From: Gerris lacustris
Lineage: Eukaryota; Arthropoda; Insecta; Hemiptera; Gerridae
Direction of reading: 5' to 3'
Assembly: GCA_951217055.1 (NCBI GenBank)
Contig: OX578277.1
Coordinates: 13,632,411-13,696,410, forward strand
Length of the DNA stretch: 64,000 nucleotides
Part shown: positions 42,671-54,330 of the stretch, one piece after another
Layout of the letters: every line of letters begins with the position of its first letter
How positions within the stretch are numbered: position 1 is the first letter of the stretch
Position numbers and translations under genes: made by a program
The notes under the pieces: generated by a model
Told to the model about the DNA's origin: nothing
The model's database searches: none
What the model saw: only the letters and a program-made list of their open reading frames with translations

Positions 42671-43017
42671 GGGACTTTTTTACTTTAGCACCCCCCCTCT
42701 TGGTTCTAAACAATAGTCTGCCCTACAAACATCTCAATGTTTGTGAGTTTGTCTCCCCGAGACATTGAGACTCCTGGGGGTAGTTTTATATTTAATATTC
42801 CTTTATCTTAATAGTTGATTAGACTAAGGGATATGATCACGATCATAGACATAAGAGTGATATTCCTTTGTCCCAAGGTACATTGGAATAAATATCCCTT
42901 TGTCTTAATAGTAATTTAGACTAAGGAATATAATATGCTACTCTGTATAAGTTCTTTTGTCTAAGTAACTATTAACACAAAGGCATATATAGGGGGGTGC
43001 TAAAGTAAAAAAGTACC
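42671..43017. mobile_element. MITE related to family M
   Basis: Terminal inverted repeats GGGACTTTTTTACTTTAGCA plus CCCCCCT, and AGGGGGGTGCTAAAGTAAAA plus AAGTACC. The inside shares ATTCCTTTGTCCCAAGGTAC and ATATCCCTTTGTCTTAATAG with 20115 and 22418, but the ends differ. Confidence 0.78.
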
Positions 43018-43124
43018 AATTAAGGGTATGTGTCTGCATTTTTTATCATAATAGTAAAATTGATGGATGATAATTTCAGAAATCGAACATTATTATCAAA
43101 TTTGCAGTAAAAATAATTTTACTT

Positions 43125-43460
43125 TGAGGGGAATTGAACCCGATGTCACGTCTCCAACTGTTTCCACCATTTTTCCGGGAATGCAAGTTATAGGAAGTTA
43201 TATTGTTTTTAACCTTTTAGCTCATTGCTATCATCTATGCTTTGCAATCATGAGGTCACTGGTTCGAATCCCGACTCCGGCAATAGGTCCTACATTCGGT
43301 TTTCACCCAGTATGGCGAAATAAAAGGGTAGCTAATTAAGTGAAGTGGCGCAGTCATACGGTTATGGGAGCCAATAATGAGGTTCGTACATTCGATAGAA
43401 TGGCAAACTAACCCCTAACCATCCATTGCATGTAGTATAAGCCCTTTAGAATTAACTTTT
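43125..43460 (+). mobile_element. tRNA-derived SINE-like fragment
   Basis: CACTGGTTCGAATCCCGACT at about 43258 contains an exact B box (GGTTCGAATCC) within a tRNA-like 3' half. GTATGGCGAAATAAAAGGGT and GTGAAGTGGCGCAGTCATAC follow. An upstream GGGGAATTGAACCCGATGTC near 43129 is a second tRNA-like piece on the minus strand. No clear target duplication. Confidence 0.45.
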
Positions 43461-43483
43461 TGAACATTTGGCAAATCGATGTT

Positions 43484-44283
43484 GTCTAGACCAGGTTATC
43501 AAACTTTTTTGGTGGCGTACCACTTAATATGTCTTGACTTTTTTATGTACCACTAATGTTTGTATAGGAACAACCAGGGCATTTTTACAGAAATAATTAA
43601 TATAAAAATATTATTTTAAAAAACTGGTCTTATTTTCAACATTTTTTTTGTTTCTGTATTCTTTACCTTAATTGTTTCCATGTGCAAAATTTGGGGAAGA
43701 TTAAAAGACGGGAAGTGGTTGAAAATTTAGGTAATAGGTGTGCGATGAAATTTACAAAGCAAAGTAATATAAGACCATTTTTTTGGTCTCTGTATTCTTC
43801 ACCTCAAGTGTTTCTATGTGCAAAATTTGGGGAAGATTGAATGACGGGAAGTGGTTCAAAATTGGGGTAACGGAAACGTGCGATGAAACTTACAAAGCAA
43901 AGTAACTTAAGAAATTAGAACAAAAAATAAAAAATATCATGAATAGAACGTAGAATATTAATATAAATTGTAGTAAAAAAAATAAAATTCATTCATTAAG
44001 AACACTATGAAAGAACACGCCCGAATAAACAATGTGGATATGCAGGTTAATGGAATGGATGTGCTTGCAATAATTGGCTCAAACTAACAATGTCTGGCGT
44101 GATGAGGCTGAGTTTTAAACGCATCATCCTCAACGCAGGACAGTCTGTTTCTAAACTTGGTTTTGAGGTATATAAGGGATGAATACACTCCTAGCAACCG
44201 CAAATATTTATGCGGCGCGTACCAGTAGACACGATCCCGCGTACAACAAGTGGTGCCACAGATTGGGAACCGCTGGTCTAGAC
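43484..44283. mobile_element. Non-autonomous hAT element, family 3, with exact 8-bp duplication
   Basis: The element is 43492-44275, flanked by GTCTAGAC on both sides (43484-43491, 44276-44283). The left end CAGGTTATCAAACTTTTTTG and the right-end complement CAGCGGTTCCCAATCTGTGG share the CAG.GGTT.(T/C)CAAACT..TGG hAT pattern. Two direct copies of TTCTGTATTCTTTACC.TAA plus GCAAAATTTGGGGAAGATT, about 120 bp apart, lie inside. No transposase is readable. Confidence 0.87.
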
Positions 44284-46509
44284 TATTTAACAGTTTTTTT
44301 AGGGAGTCAATGCCCCGTGAATGTTATTAGAATTTTTGCGTCAGTGTATCCTTCTTTCTTAACTTCTAAACCAAATTTGATCGAAATCGGTTAATTGATA
44401 TTAAGATTGTTGTTAAAGTGTTCTGAATCTGAAGAGCGATTTTTTTTGTGTTTATCAGACATAAGGGATCATTTTTATAGTCTAGTGTCTTAATAAAGCT
44501 ATTGTGTTTTACTTTACCTCAATTTAATGTAAACCCACTACTCAATTATAAAGAAAATGCATTTGTCTTTAATCAAATAAAGTAGACTTCAGTGATCATA
44601 AAGTTTTTACATCTGAACTTACTAAAGGTAATGGAAGCATTGTGATAAATTTTCACGAATTTATTTAGGACTCCAATTTCGAAAGTACGTTTCAGGCACT
44701 CTCTAGAATTGACCAAAATCCGCTTACTCTATTGAAAAATATTTCGAAATAATCGCGAGTCTAGTAACGATTGCGTCAAAAACAGCTCAATCGGATCAAT
44801 ACATTGTGTAGCTAGGAATTTTCTAGATCTTAGAGAAGCGTTTGAGGATCCATGATAACTGGAACATTTTTGATGTTGGTTTCTTTTTCTGTCAAAGACA
44901 CCCTGTATAATTTTAATGCAGTGCATAATAAAACTTCAGAGCGATTACAATGATTCTGATAGCGTTAGAAAGCTTGGAAGCAATACTTTTATACTTATTA
45001 CTTTGCAAAGGTACTTTTAAGCTAAGGTGCGAATTGTGCTGAGTCACAAGTACGCAAAACAAATATAAGTACGCAGTACACGCAAAGCAGGACAACAACA
45101 ATCAAACTGCGAGGCACGGTTTTGTGGGGGCAATTTGACAAGCAAGAGGCTGTGTTGAGTTAAACTCCCCCCAACCAAATCAAATTCCATTTAGCTTCCG
45201 AGTTTACCGAATGTAACGGAAGCTACGTAATCGATCTGAAGAACGAAAAATTTTAAGGTCCCCGATTTAAAAAATTCCAAGACAGAAATCCGTTTCAAAA
45301 AACAGGGAACATTTCTGGTTCCGTGTCTGTCTGTCGGTCTTCTATCGCTCTATTTTTGCGAACCAACATATCTTAAAAACTACACGTCCGATTTTAATGA
45401 AATTAGGATGCTAGAATGATTAACTCATTATTGTCCCATAATTGCAACCTTCTGCGCTCTAAAAACAACCTATCCCTGCATCATCTACGTCTTTGTACGA
45501 GCACACACGACGCAGGGCAGGAAAGGTCAGATTGTTTCAACCGCAGAAATATACAAGTCTGCGCGATTTGATATGTCAGATCCACACGTGTCGGGCTGGC
45601 CGCGTGTTGCACAGTGTTGCCCTGTCTTGTTCTTTGTTTAAAAAAAAAATTGCCCTACTCTGCGCCGCCCTACTATGCGTCACCTGCTTCTTCAACAATG
45701 CATGTTAAACACGTGTTAAAACACGTCCTTAAATTAACTTAAAATAAAATCCTCACACTGTTTGCTATATGTTTTTAGATGTTGCTGGGTTAAATTACGA
45801 TAATAAATAGGTGATGTAAAGTTTTTAACGAGGGTCGTCTTATGCGGGATAAAGTTTTCAAATTTTCAGAGTCCCTTCTCCCCATTGAAGGCTTTAGAGT
45901 AGAGGGGATTTGGAGAAACTTCACTTACCCACTGCCGAGTACTAGACCCGAAATGAATTAATTAATCATTCGGTGGTTTGGAAAGGCTTGAATACATCCT
46001 CGAAAATTCTCAATCCTTTGGCTAAAATCTCAACTTGCTTTAGTACTGAAAAGGAGCATTAGGATGTGCCACTGGTTATCACAGTGTTTTGAAATAATGT
46101 CGTTAGACAGACGTCGTCATTTATAAAATCCAAATACCACTGATTGACTACATCAACACGATATCTCAGAAGCCACTGAATCAGGGCCGGATTTACGCTC
46201 AGGATTTAGGGGCCCGCATCACAAACAATTTTTTTTAATGCTTCCATTAACATTGGTAATTTCGGAAATTGGAAGGAAATCCTACTTATTCATAGAGAAC
46301 GTCACGAAAATCTTCGTTTTAAAGTAAAAATATTCAATCTTAGTCCAGTTAACAAAGGGAACATTGCGGAACTAAATCAGAAAGTTTTTAAATTGATCAT
46401 TCATGTTTGAAATTGAACATATTATCAAGTCCTGAAAATTCTGAGGGAGCTATGGCCTAAATCTTGGAAAGTAATTTCAATTTTAATTTCTCACAAATAT
46501 CTATAAAAT
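44284..46509. other. Gene-free stretch with family P pieces
   Basis: Degenerate family P copies (+) at about 44625-44720 and 45190-45470 (TTTACCGAATGTAACGGAAG, CCGATTTTAATGAAATTAGG). The rest, including a moderately GC-rich part at 45490-45720, is unassigned. No gene recognised. Confidence 0.45.
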
Positions 46510-46514
46510 AGTAT

Positions 46515-46645
46515 ATTATGTTACTAGGCTGTGAAGTGAGTTTTTTCTTTACCGCGGCAATTACATTTACTGTCTCGCTTCGCTCGACAGTATACATTGC
46601 CAAGGTAAAGAAAAAACATTTCACAGTCGCGTAGCATATGCTATT
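46515..46645. repeat. Hairpin with mirrored TTTACC motifs
   Basis: GGCTGTGAAGTGAGTTTTTT with CTTTACCGCGGCAATTAC is mirrored by GCCAAGGTAAAGAAAAAACA and TTTCACAGTCGCG, around a second hairpin TCGCTTCGCTCGACA. Confidence 0.65.
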
Positions 46646-46875
46646 TTTCCGAGGTAGCAGACAATGAAAAAACATTAAATATTAATTAATAATCAATAAA
46701 ATAATAACAAATATTAGTACATACTTAAGATTTAAAAAAAGAAACCTTAAAAAGAGGTTACACTATAAGAAAAGATAAATAAAACGCATTGACATCTAGC
46801 GGGATTAAATCGTACTAAGCATTTCTACAAAGACTGCAGCGCTACTAACGGAAGTTTTGGCAACTGCGAGCAGTA

Positions 46876-46970
46876 CAATAAAAACTTTTATCTACGATTG
46901 ATACGAAATATAAACATTATATCATGTTTAGATGCGTAGAAAGTGATTATTTACGTACTTGTATTCATTG
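46876..46970 (+). mobile_element. Family C (Crypton-like) end fragment
   Basis: TTTATCTACGATTGATACGA, then ATATAAACATTATATCATG, GTTTAGATGCGTAGAAAGTG and TTTACGTACTTGTATTCATT match the first 85 bases of copy B. The palindrome and open frame are missing. Confidence 0.65.
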
Positions 46971-47545
46971 TCAAAAGATGTTGGCTCGGATTTACGCCGT
47001 GTCGTTTCGATTTTTGTATTATAAAATTTAATGAACGTTTTTGTAAATTATTTACAGCAATCTTACAAGTATATTGTGTTCAACAGGTTGTTGTTTACTT
47101 TTAGTTTCCGATTTTCAACAAAATCAGTGTTATTTTTATCAATATCTCGGAAACTATGACTTGATAACTATGTTTTCTGGGATCTGGGACCGAGATTATA
47201 TAGGAAAGTTAGTTTGAGTTGTCTCGAAGCGATTTTTTTTAGCTCTAACTAAACTATTGAAAATAAGAAAAACATATTCAATTTTTATACTTCGAGTGTC
47301 TGCCATTTTGGAACGGGAGTAGATAGAATGCTCGGGTTTGTGGCAAATCTTTTCTTTCTATGAGACCTTTCCAAAAATGTGTCACTTTATGGGTGTCACA
47401 ATTTACAATTTCAAAGTTGAATCCAATATGGCGGAAAAAATTACTACCCACAAAAAAATAGTTTTTTATACATGATTAATAATATCTTAATTATAATCGG
47501 AGATATTAAGCGGTTTCCAAACATTTGGATCACCCTGATATATAT

Positions 47546-48097
47546 ATCAGCAATGTAATACCGTGTTTTTGCACACTGCAATAAGGTACACAATTTGTGT
47601 TAGTGAGAGTACTTATGTGCCATCTAAGCGTGACACATAAGTACTGTTCCAACATTAGACTATACGTCACAAAGATGTTGGCTTGGCATTACGCCATGTC
47701 CTGCACGTCGCGTCCGACTCATCAGGGGCCCGACAATGCCCACCTAACTCTGGACCTATACCAAATCAAGAAGATCATTTATAGGGCTTTATCAGAGACG
47801 AGCGTGCTCTCACCGCCATTCTTGCTAGGCTGGCAAAACAAATCAGCAATGTAATACCGTGTTTTTGCACACTGCAATAAGGTACACAATTTGTGTTTTG
47901 TTTGGCACGCTTGTCTCTGATAAAGCCCTATATCTGATCTTCTTGATTTGGTCCAGAGTTGGGTGGGCATCGTCGGGCCCCTGATGAGTCGTAATGCAGA
48001 GCCAACATCTTTGTGACGTATAGTCTAATGTTGGAACAGTTCCTATGTGTCACGCTTAGATGGCACATCCCTTGGTGTCTCTCACTAACACAAATTG

Positions 48098-48098
<1 letters not shown>
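47546..48098. mobile_element. Foldback element with internal direct repeat
   Basis: Arms of about 200 bases (47590-47800 and 47898-48098) are inverted copies: ACACAAATTGT, GCCATCTAAGCGTGACACAT, TTCCAACATTAGACTATACG and AGGGGCCCGAC recur in mirror form. ATCAGCAATGTAATACCGTG plus TTTTTGCACACTGCAATAAG is a direct repeat at 47546 and 47842. A (TA)n array starts right at the right tip. Confidence 0.82.

Positions 48099-48178
<80 letters not shown>
48099..48178. repeat. (TA)n microsatellite
   Basis: About 37 TA dinucleotides between a foldback element and a half-copy of family G. Confidence 0.95.
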
Positions 48179-48180
<2 letters not shown>

Positions 48181-48506
48181 CCCTTGATATGTTAGTTATT
48201 CAAATATCACTCCAAATCAAAAAGAGGACACCTATTAAGTGATAAACTAACATCAACTTGATTTTCAGTTTACTAACTAATTTTGTACTCAGTATCATGA
48301 AAATTACACTGTCCATCAAAATAGGCGGGACATGGCCACTTTCCATCATTTTGTTTTTTCAAATGCCTATTGCCAAGCTATGTCCCTCAGACGAACTTAG
48401 CCGACCACATTTTCTTAAAAGGCCCTAACAGATTAACTTGTATGCAAAATTCTAGCTTGATGTTAGTCAGAAACTTTTTTGCACGCTATCACCTGGACTA
48501 TATGTT
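48179..48506 (-). mobile_element. Hairpin MITE, family G, right half only
   Basis: GATAAACTAACATCAACTTG, GGCGGGACATGGCC, CAGACGAACTTAGCCGACCA and GCACGCTATCACCTGGAC then TA match the right arm of 17702-18253. The left arm is absent, replaced by the TA array. Confidence 0.75.
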
Positions 48507-48690
48507 TTTGCGCATTCTCTTTTAGCTTCATCCAGTGAAGCCAACAGCCAACCTTTACCACTGCCCCTCTGATGACGGATGACATGGTGCACTCCTATTG
48601 GCGAAAAAATGGACTAAGGAGTGAAAACGGAACTACCTTCTGTTATGTCCTAACATTCATGTACTATATTTAAGAGCGTCCCATTTTTTA

Positions 48691-49487
48691 ACATGAATAT
48701 GTTTGTGGACTGGGAGACAGAAGGCATTTTCATCACACAAAAAACAACATGAATATGTTTGTGGACTGGAGGACAGAAGACATTTTCATCACACAAAAAA
48801 CAACATGAATATGTTTGTGGACTGGAGGACAGAAGACATTTTCATCACACAAAAAACAACATGAATATGTTTGTGGACTGGGAGACAGAAGACATTTTCA
48901 TCACACAAAAAACAACATGAATATGTTTGTGGACTGGAGGACAGAAAACATTTTCATCACACAAAAAACAACATGAATATGTTTGTGGACTGGAGGACAG
49001 AAAACATTTTCATCACACAAAAAACAACATGAATATGTTTGTGGACTGGAGGACAGAAAACATTTTCATCACACAAAAAACAACATGAATATGTTTGTGG
49101 ACTGGGGGACGGAAGACATTTTCATCACACAAAAAACAACATGAATATGTTTGTGGACTGGAGGACAGAAGAAATTTTCATCACACAAAAAACAACATGA
49201 ATATGTTTGTGGACTGGAGGACAGAAGACATTTTCATCACACAAAAAACAACATGAATATGTTTGTGGACTAGAGGACAGAAGACATTTTCATCACACAA
49301 AAAACAACATGAATATGTTTGTGGACTGGAGGACAGAAGACATTTTCATCACACAAAAAACAACACGAATATGTTTGTGGACTGGAGGACAGAAGACATT
49401 TTCATCACACAAAAAACAACACGAATATGTTTGTGGACTGGGGGACAGAAAACATTTTCATCACACAAAAACCAACATGAACATGTT
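48691..49487 (+). repeat. 56-bp satellite, 14 units
   Basis: ACATGAATATGTTTGTGGAC with TGGAGGACAGAAGACATTTT and CATCACACAAAAAACA repeats exactly every 56 bases from 48691 to 49474, plus a partial unit ending in a C-run. Units differ by single changes. Because 56 is not a multiple of three and most units lack stops, long open frames (49207-49575, 49263-49583) arise from the repeat. I do not regard them as genes. Confidence 0.95.
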
Positions 49488-49989
49488 GTTCATCCCCCCC
49501 CCCCCAAAAACCACATCCCAGTTAAAAGTATCCAAATATTTTGCAATTCTGATCATTGTTCAGACAAAACTTTAATATTATAAGTATAGATGATAATTTG
49601 TATTATAATTGATGAATTGATGAATGCAAAAAGTATTTTTCTAAAATTCACTCTCATATAGGGAAAAGTAAAAATAGAAGGAGAATTGAACTGAAACTAG
49701 GAAGTTCATAATCGGGGAAAGACTTCTCTTAAGGAAGTAAGTACCTTAATTAAGTACCTTAATTAATTAATTACTAGATATGTATTTCCAACTTCATTAT
49801 AGGGTTGTTATTAGCCACCGGGGGGGTTATTACTGGAGAATTAAACCCTCGGCTTTTCCTAATGCTTCGCCATTAGTCGGGATTAGTTAATAATTAGTCG
49901 AACAGTTTTGCAAGTTATGTGTTCTCTATGAAGGACTAATGTTTGTTAACGATATTTTTATAAACCTTTAAACTAAAAAATGAAAGAAA

Positions 49990-50345
49990 GATACTCCGAA
50001 TAACACCGAAGGTAACGGAAGCTATGTGGTCGTTCTGAAGAACGAAGATATTTTATTTCTTCGATTTCAAAAATTCCAAGACAGAAATCTGTTTCAGAAA
50101 TCAGGGAACATTTTTGGTTCCGTGTGTCTGTCGGTCTGTCTGTCTATCTTAATTTTTGCGAACCTACACATCTGGTTTTAATGAAATTTGTATGATAGGT
50201 CATAATAAGCTCATTTTCAGTCCCATATACATTTCAACCTTCTGCCATAAGTGCACCCATTAGTTCCATGCGTATACACAAACGACAGACAGACATCTTT
50301 TAAAAACCACTAATTTAAACTCAGCAGACCTCAAGACGTGTAAAT
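49990..50345 (+). repeat. Repeat family P, plus-strand copy
   Basis: CCGAAGGTAACGGAAGCTAT, AAATCTGTTTCAGAAATCAG, GGGAACATTTTTGGTTCCGT and CTGTCGGTCTGTCTGTC, then ACCTCAAGACGTGTAAATC near 50330. Confidence 0.7.
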
Positions 50346-50481
50346 CAACATCACCAAAAAATAAATCAACAAAAAAAAGTTGGAAGTATTTATTTATAAA
50401 GGTGGATCTTCATTTAGATTTTTGATCAAATCTACTACCCTTAAAATCAATGTAGCCGATGAAAAAAAAAAATCCAGTGAT

Positions 50482-50484
<3 letters not shown>

Positions 50485-50564
<80 letters not shown>

Positions 50565-50566
50565 AT
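50485..50566. repeat. (TA)n(TG)n microsatellite
   Basis: About 30 TA units passing into about 10 TG units. Confidence 0.95.
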
Positions 50567-51044
50567 GGTGTGTAGTATAAACGAAATCCAATACTACCAC
50601 TAGGAGAAAAAAATGCAAAAAAGAAAAACTAAAAACGAAAAATCGTTATATTTTTCCTGGCTCTCTATGTATAGGTAAGAGGGATTCTCAATCTAATTTT
50701 TTTCTTTTTGGTAAAAGTGGGGAGTTCGTCCCTCCCACCCTCCCCCCTTCCCCCCATTAAAAGAGGTTTTTTTTTAACCTTGTAAAGGTAGCTGTTTTAA
50801 CGGTAAAATATTTCAGTGTTGCCAGGAAATTACTTATTTTTTAGGTAATTTTTTTTTTGTCTAGTCTATTTTATAAATATAAATAAAAATATATATTGCA
50901 TTGTGAGGCGAAAATCGAAGAGGATACATGACGAGTTTATAATAAAAAAAATCAGTCAGATAAATCGAACAAAAATTTTCCTCAAAATACAGAGATATGT
51001 ATTGAAATCTCATAATGACTCATTTAATTTGAATTATTGCTACC

Positions 51045-51490
51045 GAGCTTACCGTGGGTAACGGAAGCTATGTGAACGGTCTGAAGAACGAAATAATTTT
51101 ATGTCTCCGATTTCAAAAATTTCAAGATAGAAATCCCATTAACACATTAGGGAACATTTTTGGTTCCGTGTCTGTCTGTCTGTCTGTTTCTCGCTCAATT
51201 TTTTCGCACAAACATACATTTATTTTCACCTATATCTTCAAAAGTACTTATCTGATTGTAATGAAATTTAGATGGTTTGTTAAAAGTACCCCGCAGATAG
51301 CTCCATATTAATTTTAACAGTTTCCGCTCTTTAAATTATACTAAATTGACACTTTAATTCATGTAAAAACTATTTTGACATATTTAAAAAACGGAAGAAA
51401 CAAATAAATAAGTTTGTCAAAAATAGGCTCTAAAAGCATAAATTAGAACACGAGGAAGTTATGAGCAACGCTAATTGGCAAACTATTATT
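51045..51490 (+). repeat. Repeat family P, plus-strand copy
   Basis: GAGCTTACCGTGGGTAACGG at the start, GTCTGTCTGTCTGTCTG at 51170 and GAGGAAGTTATGAGCAACGC near the end. About 450 bp. Confidence 0.7.
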
Positions 51491-51556
51491 AAAAATATTT
51501 ATAAAATTTTTAACAGGTGGTTGTTTACTTTTTGTTTTCGATTTTAAAAATTGTAT

Positions 51557-52945
51557 TAGTCCAGTCAAATGGTGCATGAAAAGAGCTCAAAGTGGAAAGT
51601 TCTGGTGTAATTGTTGTTAGTGGCTTACTTTGTGTTTTTTGGGGTGCTGAACACGAATCTGAAGTTGTCCAACAAAATTTCCCTCGGCAAATATGAGAAA
51701 TCATCGAAAAACTACAAACAAAAAATGTTTTTTATTGGTTTTCAGCTTATAACGTGCAAAGCAATCTACTCACGCAAAAAGTGGTATAGTAGTAAAATAA
51801 AAAAGAGAAAATAATCTACAATTTATATCTATAACATTTATTTGTACGTCGTATGGTTTTCACGCAAATGGGAGTTGAAATATTGGGAATAGGTGGCGGG
51901 TGGAGGGTACAGGCTGAAGGGTAAACGGTTGGTGGCCAGACTGCGCTGGCAGTTAATTTTATGTTTTTGGGTGTGCTGAATAAGAATCTAAAGTTGTCCA
52001 ACAAAAATTTTACACACAAATATGAGAAATCATCATAAAACCACTTTTTACTTTTATTTTTTTAGTGGGTTTCGCCTTATAACTTACAAAGCAAGCTATT
52101 TACACAAAAAGTGGAAGAGTAGTAAAATAAAGAGGAGAAAATAACCTACAAATTATTTCTTTACCATTTTTTTGTAAGTCGAATGGTTTCTATGCAAAAG
52201 AGGGGTTGAAATATCCAATAACAATGTTTACCTACATGAAATAAAGAATAAATATTAATGTTGTTACTTGTTGTTTTTCAAAAATTACTGATTACCCGGA
52301 TATTTCAATCCCTCTTTTGCATAGAAACCATTCGAATTACAAAAAAATGGTAAAGAAATAATTTCTAGGTTATTTTCTCCTCTTTACTTTACTACTCTTC
52401 CACTTTTTGCGTAAATAGCTTGCTTTGTAAGTTATAAGGCGAAACCCACTAAAAAAATAAAAGTAAAAAGTGGTTTTATGATGATTTCTCATATTTGTGT
52501 GTAAAATTTTTGTTGGACAACTTTAGATTCGTGTTCAGCACACCCAAAAACATAAAATTAACTGCCAGCGCAGTCTGGCCACCAACCGTTTACCCTTCAG
52601 CCTGTACCCTCCACCCGCCACCTATTCCCAATATTTCAACTCCCATTTGCGTGAAAACCATACGACGTACAAATAAATGTTATAGATATAAATTGTAGAT
52701 TATTTTCTCTTTTTTATTTTACTACTATACCACTTTTTGCGTGAGTAGATTGCTTTGCACGATATAAGCTGAAAACCAATAAAAAACATTTTTTTTTTTA
52801 GTTTTTCGATGATTTCTCATATTTGCCGAGGGAAATTTTGTTGGACAACTTCAGATTCGTGTTCAGCACCCCAAAAAACACAAAGTAAGCCACTAACAAC
52901 AATTACACCAGAACTTTCCACTTCAAACTACCATTTGACTGGACT
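51557..52945. mobile_element. 1.39-kb near-palindrome made of four related units
   Basis: Tips TAGTCCAGTCAAATGG and CCATTTGACTGGACTA; arms of nearly 670 bases pair throughout, with a short centre near 52215-52285. Each arm contains two related units of about 345 bp (TTGTCCAACAAAATTT, ATATGAGAAATCATC and AAAAAGTGG recur). As a result almost the same 67-codon frame appears at 52019-51816 (-) and 52495-52698 (+), with one residue changed. If TA is the duplicated target, the ends start GTCCAG, like family G. No transposase. Confidence 0.9.
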
Positions 52946-53204
52946 ATATTGCAAAATCAAATTTAGTTTCAATATCTCGGAAACTAGATGTCTAAATGGA
53001 CTACATTTTAGTTTTGTTTTTTTTAATTAAAAAAATCGCCGGAATCGTTTTTGATTAAATGTATTTGTATTTGAGAGGCAGGTTTCTGAATTTTAGAGTT
53101 TTAACATGTATGCCAAATTTAATTAAAATCAGCCAATAGTAGATTAGACTTCCATCAAAATATCTTTTTTTTTGCCATCACTTCACTTTAATGCCATATT
53201 TATA

Positions 53205-53785
53205 TATAATAGTAGTAGTATATAGTAGTAGTATAGCAGTAGTGTAGCATTAGTTGTAGTACATTAGTAATTATATCATAATTATAGTATAATAGTAGTA
53301 CCTATAGCAGTAGTTGTAGGTGTTGTTTCATTAGTAGTTATCGTATAGTAGTTGTAGTTGTTGTATATTAGTAGTTATAGTGTAGTAGTAGTGTAGCAGT
53401 AGTTGTAGTTGTAGTATATTAGTAGTTATAGTATAGTAGAAGTGAAGCAGTAGTTGTAGTATATTAGTACTTATAGTATAGTAGTAGTATAGCAGTGCTT
53501 GTAGTTGTTGTATATTAGTAGCTATAGTAGAATAGTAGGAATAGTTGTAGTATATTAGTAGTTATAGTATAGTAGTAGTATAGCAGTAGTTGTATATTAG
53601 TAGTTATAGTGTAGTAGTAGTGTAGCAGTAGTAGTATATTAGTAGTTATAGTATAGTATAAGTGTAGCAGTAGTTGTAGTTGTAGTATATTAGTAGTTAT
53701 AGTATAGTAGTAGAATAGCAGTAGTTGTAGTTGATGTATATTAGTACATAGTTATAGTACAGTAGTAGGAGTAGTTGTAGTAGAA
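53205..53785. repeat. Expanded degenerate (TAG)n tail of a SINE
   Basis: About 580 bases of TAGTAGT, TAGCAGTAGTTGTAG and TATATTAGTAGTTATAG, with a longer-range period of roughly 60-70 bases. It directly adjoins the 3' end of the minus-strand family S SINE at 53786, whose normal tail is (CTA)n. Confidence 0.88.
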
Positions 53786-54195
53786 CGGGAAGGACGAACT
53801 ACTGGTTCAAACCTAGTAATCTAGCCACTTTATTTGGGCCATTTTTTACTAGCCCCATATGTAGTTGAGCCACTTCACCAGTGGCGTAGCTAGGGCATTA
53901 GGGGCCCCCCGCAAGAACTTTTAGGGGGCCCCTCACCAAACAAAATTGATGAGCAAAAAAAAAACTCTTGCGTTTAGAACTGGGGCCCCCTCGACGTTGA
54001 TTTGGGGGCCCGCCCGCGATGCGGTCCCGTGCGGGCCCATAGTTACGCCACTGCACTTCACACAACTATGTATTGCCGAAGCGAATACGGTGTGATCAAA
54101 TTGAGCCATGTAACTCAAAGTGCTAAAGCACGGGATTGAACCCTTCCCCTCAACATAGATTAGATGGATGGCCGAGCAGAGATGGTTTATGATTT
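53786..54195 (-). mobile_element. tRNA-derived SINE, family S, copy 3, interrupted by a hAT element
   Basis: On the minus strand, CTCTGCTCGGCCATCCATCT (head), GGGTTCAATCCCGTG (B box), GGCTCAATTTGATCACACCG, TGAAGTGGC and GGGCC....GTAGTTCGTCCTTCC follow the family S order. The sequence is broken at 53879-54053 by a hAT element and rejoins exactly at the duplicated CACTTCAC. The tail is the huge (TAG)n array to the left. Confidence 0.85.
53871..54061. mobile_element. Non-autonomous hAT element, family 1, copy 2, with exact 8-bp duplication
   Basis: The element is 53879-54053. CACTTCAC flanks it exactly on both sides (53871-53878, 54054-54061). Termini CAGTGGCGTAGCTAGGG and ATAGTTACGCCACTG. The inner GCCCCCCGCAAGAACTTTTA and AAAATTGATGAGCAAAAAAA match 9327-9579, with an internal deletion relative to it. 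Confidence 0.92.
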
Positions 54196-54271
54196 TTTAG
54201 ACCCACGGTCACTCTGGATCCCTATATATGTACTATTAATATAAGAGAAGTAAAAACCATTTCTAATGATT

Positions 54272-54326
<55 letters not shown>
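54272..54326. repeat. (TA)n microsatellite
   Basis: About 27 TA dinucleotides. Confidence 0.95.

Positions 54327-54330
<4 letters not shown>

Noticed and set aside
43067..43339. 90-codon frame
   Set aside because: Runs through a tRNA-like SINE fragment and the end of a MITE; not a gene.
49207..49583. Two overlapping frames of over 100 codons
   Set aside because: Both come from the 56-bp satellite, which lacks stops in most frames.
51816..52698. Nearly identical 67-codon frames on opposite strands
   Set aside because: A consequence of the palindrome; no protein features, and start and stop follow the repeat.
53205..53785. CRISPR-like or coding array
   Set aside because: It is a degenerate TAG triplet repeat with no spacers, attached to a SINE tail.
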